From positions 33,343,131 to 33,407,130 of the forward strand of contig NC_092795.1 in the NCBI RefSeq assembly GCF_918797505.1: DNA of 64,000 bases. Reading direction: 5' to 3'. Positions 57,664 through 64,000 of this stretch are shown in pieces. The notes beneath the pieces are model-generated. The model had not been told where the DNA came from. It saw only the letters and a program-made list of their open reading frames with translations, and searched no databases. Origin of the DNA: Bemisia tabaci. Taxonomy: Eukaryota > Arthropoda > Insecta > Hemiptera > Aleyrodidae. Every line of letters begins with the position of its first letter. Position 1 is the stretch's first letter. Made by a program: the position numbers and the translations under genes.

Positions 57664-57727
57664 CGAAATCGATGGAAATCCAAATCGATGGGTCCGGACC
57701 CATCGATTTGGATTTCCATCGATTTCG
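57664..57727. repeat. 64-bp perfect palindrome
   Basis: Two 32-base halves are exact inverse complements with no spacer. The centre is GGGTCCGGACCC and each half contains two ATCGAT words. It lies in the right subterminal part of element W. Confidence 0.95.
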
Positions 57728-58121
57728 GGATTCTGATCGATTTAGGGCCGTATTTCTGCATTTTTGCATCGATTTGTGTCCTATCGATTTGACCGGCCCA
57801 TAAGCGCAATGCTTTTCTAAATCGATAGCGTCCCCAAATCGATCAGAATTTCCGTCTGAATTCGATCGTTCATAATCGGCCTGCTGGACTTAATTCTCGC
57901 CGGCGAGGTACCCGATTCAAAGTTTGTCAACACACAGTGAAAGTACACTTTTCATCATTTCTGTAAAATGACTCAATTTCAAAACTGTGGAAAACTGGGT
58001 ATCCGCAGATACTTCCAATTGGACTAAATTACGCAGTAGGGCAGGGCCGGATTTACCTACTTGCCGCTAATGGGCCGCCTGTATTGTTCCACCCCTTCTC
58101 ATTCGTTTTGAAACATCAATA

Positions 58122-58395
58122 GATCGTATTCGACAGTGGTTTGATGTATCGTTTGGTTCAAAACAATAGAAAATAACCTCAAACAAAAATTGTAGGATTT
58201 AATTCGGAAAAGCTGAAAATGATAAAATTCCTAACAATTTCACTTTTCATTGCCATTTGGTACTCGAGAGAATGAAAATTCGATCACATAAGACCCGTTA
58301 CCTTAGATTTCTAAATTGACTTTTGAGGCTGTGGTTACATATTGAACCAATCCATATCAATATAAACTCACCTGTGTGATTTGTCGAATACGATC
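58122..58395 (+). mobile_element. TA-flanked MITE family I, copy 2, nested in H
   Basis: Termini GATCGTATTCGACAGTGG and GTCGAATACGATC, with TA on both sides. H copy 1 gives the empty site (AAACATCAATGAAAACCATC), so the insertion point is clear and I is younger than this H copy. Confidence 0.88.
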
Positions 58396-58609
58396 TATAA
58401 AAACCATCAAGTGAACATGCCGGTGGAGGAGGGGTGTATGAGACGCGTTTACTCGTGTTTGGCACATTTTTTGTGAAAGCCCTGACAACACTGACAAAAG
58501 TTCAGTTCCGTAAATCCATCCCCTGTTTGAACAAGGCCTTCCATTTATAAAAAACGAACGAAAAAATTACGAGAGAACAAACATAAATGATGCGGTTAAT
58601 AATTTTAAC

Positions 58610-58790
58610 TTCCGCCGCTGCACCGCACTGTGTTGGGCAATGCGTGAAGTATTCATGTAGTCTTGGAGGCGCTATGCGTTTCAGGCCGACTGCCGCTGAC
58701 CGCAGTGTGTTTGACGCAATGCGTGAAGTATTCATGCAGTCTTGTAGGCGCTATGCGTTTCATGCGGACGCGACCGCCGCACCGCTCCGT
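58610..58790 (+). repeat. Tandem units inside element H copy 2
   Basis: About two units with GCAATGCGTGAAGTATTCAT and TCTTGTAGGCGCTATGCGTT, against three in copy 1. Confidence 0.8.
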
Positions 58791-59095
58791 TCCAGGACAA
58801 ATTGCGTGTTTGGTATCTCTCTTAACTCGACTAATTAAAGGTGTTGTCTCTTGTATCACCGAAATACGACAAAAATAGAAATTACTATACTTTTACTCTC
58901 AGAAAATGAGAGATTTTGTCGCCTTTTCTGGTTTGTAATTTATTTTCTGAATCCGATTTCTCTCTCTCTTTTTTTGATACCTACATTCAAAAAGATGACA
59001 AAATTTGCCGCTTTCTACATTTTGCCGCCATGGGCCGCGGCCCATGTGGCCACCCCCTTAATCCGGCCCTGCAGTAGGGAACTATTGTTATTCGG

Positions 59096-59341
59096 ACCGC
59101 GTTTAGCAGTAAGGAACCAAGTCACATCAGCTGTTGCCACATTTAACTGGGCAATTTATTTTTTTAAGAGAGATCGCTTGTGCGGATTCCTTCGAAACTT
59201 TCAAGGAATTTGCTGCGTGTCGTGCAGAAATTTCAATGAAAACACAGAAATCAGCACAACTGTTGTTACGAAAGACATTAATTTGCCCGATTACATTTGA
59301 CAAAAGCTGATGTGGCTTGGTTCCTTTCTACTAAACGCGGT
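59096..59341. mobile_element. Palindromic MITE, family K
   Basis: The left end ACCGCGTTTAGCAGTAAGGA, then ACCAAGTCACATCAGCT, mirrors the right end AGCTGATGTGGCTTGGTTCC, then TTTCTACTAAACGCGGT. The arms are about 37 bp; 246 bp in total. No clear target duplication. Confidence 0.7.
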
Positions 59342-59748
59342 TCATTTCTGCCTCATTTAAAAACCAATGTAAGTAACTCATAATAGGATTTACCCACTTC
59401 CGGTGAAATTTGCCATACTCTTCTTCTGAGGACCACACTGTTAAAAATTTTGGAGTGAAATTCTGTGCCGGAGTCAATATAGCGCCCAAAAACCTTGCGC
59501 GATATGAATGCGAGGCAGAATCTGTTCTCATTCAAGAGTGACTTACACGCTTACGGAAAGGATTTTACTATTTTTGGGGGGAATCATACACTTTTATGGT
59601 GCTAATTTTACTTCGCATTTATATCACTCGGGGGTTTCAGGGCAGTGTGTAGACCTCCGGTACCGAATCTCACTCCTTAATTTTTAACAGTGCAATTTCC
59701 TGATTTTCTTTGGATTTTTTTGTTAATTAATGAATTTAAGTAGTTCCT
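59342..59748. other. Unannotated stretch
   Basis: Nothing recognised. Confidence 0.4.
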
Positions 59749-60276
59749 CAGGGTGTCTACTTAAACAGCACTGGAAAAAAAAAAAACACATTGGAATCTA
59801 GAGTCCAGACTCTTAAAAACATCGACAAGAAAAAATACTCTTGATTCGATCAGATTTAAGCTTAAATCAAGAACCAAGCCTCTTAATTTGAGCGGATTCC
59901 ATTTTGATTTAAGCTTAAATCTGATTGAATCAAGAGTCCTTTTTCTTGTCAATGTTTTCAAGAGTCTGGACTCTAGATCCAATGCGTTTTTTTTTTCCAG
60001 TGAGGCTGACCAAAAATCAGTACTTTTGTAATACTTTTTTGGTACATTCCCGAGAAATTCAGTACTTCCTCTACAGAAAAGTTCAGTGCTTTTTCAGTAC
60101 CTCCATTTCACGAAATTTGAAAAATTCGAATTTCTCGCTCAAATTGGGAAAAAGGTAACCAAAAAATTCCGAACCTTCTTGCGGAAATCCGCACTTTCTC
60201 AGTGCTTCCGGACCACCCTTAAAAAATCAATACGATTTTCGGACTTTCCGGAAATTCCAGACCTGTAGACACCCTG
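59749..60276 (+). mobile_element. MITE family B, copy 7, interrupted by element A
   Basis: Left CAGGGTGTCTACTTAAACAG, right ACCTGTAGACACCCTG. Its own 5-bp flanks are diverged (TTCCT against CTCCC). After removal of the A element and one AG the B sequence is continuous. Confidence 0.88.
59769..60002. mobile_element. MITE family A, copy 10, nested in B
   Basis: Termini CACTGGAAAAAAAAAAAACA and GTTTTTTTTTCCAGTG, with AG on both sides (AAACAG before, AGGCTGACC after). Uninterrupted B copies read AAACAGGCTGGCC, so exactly two bases, AG, were duplicated. This is the clearest insertion event in the window. Confidence 0.92.
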
Positions 60277-60965
60277 CTCCCGGTTTTATCCCGAACCTCG
60301 CTGGAGCCGTGAATCCGATTCATCTCGAATCGCGAGGACTCTTGATGAAGATTAGCGCAGGAGCGTTTTCGCGTGCTCCTGGGTCGTGAGCGGCGCGGGC
60401 GGTGAAGGCTCAATTAGTGAACGATTAATAACTTCTTCCGGCGCAGGCGCAGCGTGCACAGTGGCCGTCCCGTCCCGTCCTCCCGCGAGTCATGACCGCG
60501 CGGCGCGAGCTAACGGCCGGTGAAAGATGCGCGTCGTAATAAAACAGCGTAACAGCGCCGTTTTCGGGCACCATTAATCGACGCCCATTTCCCTCGACAT
60601 CGTCTATTATTCGTGATTCGTGCTCCCGAGGAATCTTCCCGGCACCGGAAGTCCCGCGCACGCGCCACCAGATGCACATTCCGAGAGGCTCCCCGAAAAA
60701 ACATTCCATTTACGACTGATGAGTTCCCGGGATCTTGAAAGTAGTTATTATATGGCGGCGAATACCGGACATAGGCAGAATTTGACCTTGAAAAGTTCAT
60801 TGACCCCTAGCGTAAAATTGACCTTGTAGTATTCATTCATAAAGTTCATTCATACATTAATGCATAAATTAATTCATAACAGTCACATTACTGTCATACA
60901 TTTTTTAATGAAGATTTTGAAAGTTCGATGAACTTTAACGAAAAAGTTGAGTTTGAATACTACAA
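60277..60965. other. Unannotated stretch, CpG-rich at its left
   Basis: CpG-rich at about 60290-60720 with open frames on both strands (60425-60709, 60510-60800, 60620-60829), none convincing. Beyond 60780 a short GTTCATTCAT-type simple repeat is seen (60800-60900). Confidence 0.4.
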
Positions 60966-61745
60966 TGAAAACGAAGTTAGAGATAATCGAGAGAGAGCCG
61001 TGCAAGCGGTAATGTTATTCCGATGGAAGACCTGTATGTCTAGACAACATCTCCAAATATGAAAGTTACCTGGAAATGATGCGCGAGAGATCCGTTGCAT
61101 CGGCAGGGGTGCAATTTCAAAGAGCGGGAGGGGATTGGGATGTACAAGTCGGTAATGAACAAAGGGTACATGTTTCCACCATGAAAAATGTTCGGGGTTT
61201 TCGGAAAGAGGATTTGATGTTTCGCAAAAAAAAAAGAACTATTTTACATACGTAGAGTTAAGTGATGTAATGTTTGACGGTAAACGAAGTTAGAGATAAT
61301 CGGAAGAGACAGGGAGAGAAAATTCGTAGATGAGACATATGTCTAGTCGTCAAGACCAAATATGGAAGGTAGCTAGATCGCAGAGAGATCCGTTGCTTCG
61401 GCAGGTGGGTAATATCAAAAGAGCGGGAGACGTATGCACAAGTCGGCTATGAACAAAGGGTACATGTTTCCACCATGAAAAATGTTCGGGTTTTCGGAAA
61501 GAGGATTTGATGTTTCTCAAAAAACAAAAGAACTATTTTACATACAGAGAGAAAAGTGATGTAATGTTTTGTCGGTAAACGAAGTTAGAGTTATTCGGAA
61601 GACACAGGGAGAGAAAATCCGTAGATGAGACATATGTCTAGTCGTCAAGACCAAATATGGAAGGTAGCTAGATCGCAGAGAGATCCGTTGCTTCGGCAGG
61701 GGGTAATATCAAAGAGCGGGAGAGGTTGGAATGTACAGGGTGTCA
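60966..61745 (+). repeat. Tandem array, about 300-bp units x 2.6
   Basis: ACGAAGTTAGAG starts units near 60971, 61284 and 61579. Shared words are GAGAGATCCGTTGC, TCGGCAGG, GGGTACATGTTTCCACCATG and AAAATGTTCGGG. Units 2 and 3 are closer to each other than to unit 1, as expected from stepwise amplification. No protein frame is conserved. Confidence 0.85.
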
Positions 61746-62218
61746 ACATGAAAAAAAATCCTTTTTGGTGTATAGCTTTCGGAAAGAGACTTTGATGTTA
61801 GGGGATTTAAAATTTGACAGGAAGAAAAAGAGGATGCGTTGGTAATTAAATATAGGGGAGAGAGAATTAAATGGTGGAAATCCAAGTGCGGTTCGATTGA
61901 AGATGACTGAACAATGCAAAAAGAACTAATGTATTGGATAGACTAAGTAGTGACTCGAGTTTGTAGACATGCAATGCACGTGACATAGAATAGAGAATAG
62001 CATTTGCGGTTAAGTCGGAGTAGCGAAACCCAACCATTTGACGGATAATTTATCGTCCTGTTTTTTAATGACCAGCTCGATGAGGAAGTAAGCAATACCT
62101 AAGTAATACAGAAATTGTCGAAAGGAACCAGAGGAAAAAGAGCAAAGGCCCTTCACGTGATTCGAGTAAAACGTCAGAGGTGGCGCCACCAGCGACCGAC
62201 ACCACCTCCCCTAGACAT
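61746..62218. other. Unannotated spacer between two tandem arrays
   Basis: Nothing recognised. Confidence 0.4.
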
Positions 62219-63443
62219 CATCCCTAAATCGGGGACGACAATTTTTATGATGAAAATCGATAGCGCTTGCAAAAACTCGAATTCTCATGTGAGGTGCGGG
62301 TGCCCCCTCACCCTAGCATCATCCCTCAAATCGAGGTTGAAAATTTTCAAGACGCCAATCGATACCGCATGTGAAAACTCGAATTTTGGTCAATAGTGCG
62401 TCCACCCCCTCCCCTGCACACCATCCCCAAAATCGGGGACGACAACTTTTATGATGCAAATCGATACCGCTAGCAAAAACTCGAATTCTCATGTGAGGTG
62501 CGGGCACCCCCTCACCCTAGTATCATGTCTCAAATCGAGGTCGAATATTTTCATGATGCCAATCGATAGAGCATGTGAAAACTCCAATTTTGGTTCAAAG
62601 GGCGGGTACCCCCTCACCCTAGCATCATCCCTCAAATCGAGGTCGAAAATTTTCATGATGTCGATCGAAAGCACATGTGAAAACTCGAATTTTGGTCAAA
62701 AGTGCGGATACCCCCTCCCCTGCACATCATCCCCAAAATCGGGGACGACAATTTTTATGATGCAAATCGATAGCGCTAGCAAAAACTCGAATTCTCATGT
62801 GAGGTGGGGGTACCCCCTCACCCTAGCATCATCCCTCAAATCGAGGTAAAAAATTTTCATGATGCTAATCGATAGCGCATATGAAAACTCGAATTTTGGT
62901 CCAAAGTGCGGGTACCCCCTCACCCTACTATCATCCCTCAAATCGAGGTAAAAAATTTTCTTGATGCTAATCGATAGCGCATGTGAAAACTCGAATTTTG
63001 GTCCAAAGTGCGGGTACCCCCTCACCCTAGCATCATCCTTCAAATCGAGGTAAAAAATTTTCATGATGCTAATCGATAGCGCATGTGAAAACTCGAATTT
63101 TGGTCCAAAGTGCGGGTACCCCCTCACCCTAGCATCATCCCTCAAATCGATGTCGAAAATTTTCATGATGTCGATCGAAAGCACATGTGAAAACTCGAAT
63201 TTTGGTCAAAAGTGCGGATACCCCCTCCCCTGCACATCATCCCCAAAATCGGTGACCACAATCTTCATGATGAAAATCGATAGCGCTTGCAAAAACTCGA
63301 ATTTTCATTTGAGGTGCGGGCACTGCCTCACCCTAGCATCATCCCTCAAATCGAGGTTGATAATTTTCAAGATGCCAATCGATAGCGCATGTGAAAACTC
63401 GAATTGTGGTCAATAGTGCAGTAACCCCCTCCCCTGCACAGCA
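62219..63443 (+). repeat. 102-bp satellite array, 12 units
   Basis: Each unit contains CATCATCC, an imperfect AAATCG(A/G)GG word, TTTTCATGATG, AATCGATAGCGC, AAAACTCGAATT and TACCCCCTC. Two unit types exist: one with GGGGACGACA and TCTCATGTGAGGTG, one with TCGAGGT and TTTTGGTC(A)AAAGTGCGG. The first type is units 1, 3, 6 and 11; the others are of the second type. Because 102 is divisible by three, stretches are open on both strands (34-residue repeats), but TAG/TAA codons interrupt. I regard it as a satellite rather than a gene. Confidence 0.9.
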
Positions 63444-64000
63444 GCTCCAAAACACGGTGTTGAACATTTAGTATAGTGTAATAATTAGGAGGCGACGTGA
63501 CGCCGTAAGTGTCATCCTTAAGGGATAGTTAACTGTCGAATTTTCTGAAGAAATGTCGGCGCGGAACTTAGATAACAGTGGTGGAAATCATCAGCAGAGT
63601 CAATTGTATGCTCGATGTTGCCACATATACATTCAAACTTTCATCTTTGTGTATGAGTTTTACGTATGCAATCCAAGACATTCAAACTTCCATCTTTGCG
63701 TATGAGTTTTACGTATGCAATCCAAGTGGTTCATGAAGGAAATCGCATTTACACACACGATAGGCACGCGACATAGACGTGTTTGCAGCATCATGCATAC
63801 AATTGGACAATAGTAAGAGTCAAGAGTAAACTAGCAAACCCCATTTATTCAAGCAGGAATAAAAAATTGCGAATACACATAGGATATGCATGCGTCTTAG
63901 GTAAAAGTCGAATTTTCTCGAAACGAAACTGCTTGTCAAAATTCGGTCTGTGCACATTTCCAATCTTCGATAGGGTGAACCAATTCCATCACTCCAGGGC
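63444..64000. other. Unannotated end of window with a short tandem
   Basis: Apart from the two-unit repeat at 63628-63726, nothing recognised. Confidence 0.4.
63628..63726. repeat. 50-bp tandem, two units
   Basis: ACATTCAAACTTTCATCTTT, then GTGTATGAGTTTTACGTATG, CAATCCAAG is followed at once by a second unit with two substitutions (CTTCC, TGCGT). Confidence 0.85.

Larger units (their letters stand above)
55043..57883. mobile_element. Putative 2.84-kb TIR element W
   Basis: The left end CAAGCCGATTATGAACGATC and the inverted right end CAGGCCGATTATGAACGATC continue together through GAATTC and, after a 12-base difference, CTGATCGATTTG. CTG flanks both ends, a possible 3-bp duplication that could be chance. 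ATCGATTT/AAATCGAT words cluster inside both ends, densely from 57640 to 57850. The AT-rich interior holds none of the window's MITE families. Its frames (56675-57109 plus; 57501-57809 minus) show no transposase signature. The superfamily is unknown. Confidence 0.6.
58042..59071 (+). mobile_element. hAT-like element family H, copy 2
   Basis: The termini are CAGGGCCGGATTTACC and TTAATCCGGCCCTG, with the identical octamer CAGTAGGG on both sides. Without the nested I element it is about 750 bp. Internal tandem units lie at 58610-58790. Right-end words (CATGGGCCGCGGCCCATGTG) agree with copy 1. Confidence 0.92.

Noticed and set aside
62115..63416. Three successive open frames with 34-residue repeats, resembling a repeat-protein gene
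   Set aside because: Frames are open on both strands because the unit length is a multiple of three; stops interrupt the plus frame in several units; no start, splice or domain evidence. Treated as satellite.
62219..63443. Regular repeats that might be mistaken for a CRISPR array
   Set aside because: Units are contiguous 102-bp satellite repeats without unique spacers, in an animal genome.

Overview
This is an animal nuclear sequence, most likely from an arthropod and plausibly an insect with a large, repeat-rich genome. The reasons are GT-AG style splice signals, the absence of any long uninterrupted gene, dense non-autonomous DNA transposons, satellite arrays and long homopolymer runs. I cannot name the species from sequence alone; a hemipteran such as a whitefly is possible but unproven. 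Nothing indicates bacterial, phage or organellar DNA. No reading frame in the window resembles a protein I recognise, so it is best read as intergenic and/or intronic DNA.

Coding content is limited to candidates. The best is a short first coding exon at 12431-12473: a good start context, the signal-peptide-like stretch MGRDRIAVLLLWMS and a consensus splice donor, behind a GC-rich leader. Weaker candidates are a first exon at 30833-30902, an internal exon starting at 46075, and a very short first exon at 56569-56595 inside a transposon-like unit. If the 12431 exon is real, much of the window to its right could be its first intron.

Most of the interpretable sequence is short inverted-repeat DNA transposons (MITEs). 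I name the families by letter. A: CACTGG termini with 2-bp target duplications, 11 copies, CACTA-like. B: CAGGGTGTCTAC termini with 5-bp duplications, 7 copies. C: GCGGGCTGATTATTG termini, 6 copies. D: CAGTGGCGTGGCG termini with an 8-bp duplication, hAT-like, 5 copies with a hairpin at the centre. E: CACAGTGG termini, 3 copies. H: CAGGGCCGG termini with 8-bp duplications, hAT-like, 2 copies of about 0.9-1.0 kb. AA and BB: further hAT-like elements. I: TA-flanked, 2 copies. F, G, K, L, M, Q, T, V, X, Y: other palindromic elements. W: a 2.84-kb unit with inverted termini.

Layout: 1-12 kb holds A, L, Q and BB elements, several poly-C runs and a 2 x 357-bp tandem duplication. 12-13 kb has the candidate first exon. 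13-34 kb is dispersed C, D, E, M, F, T, Y and A copies between unannotated AT-rich DNA. 34-52 kb is the densest nested-transposon zone (A, B, C, E, H, L). 52-54.2 kb is a hAT element followed by a tandem array. 55-57.9 kb is element W with a 64-bp perfect palindrome. 58-60.3 kb has nested H/I and B/A insertions. 61-63.5 kb carries two satellite-like arrays (about 300-bp and 102-bp units).

The nesting gives a relative chronology: E and C are hosts, B, H and F inserted into them, and A and I inserted into B, C or H. No CRISPR array, rRNA, tRNA or coding retrotransposon was seen.
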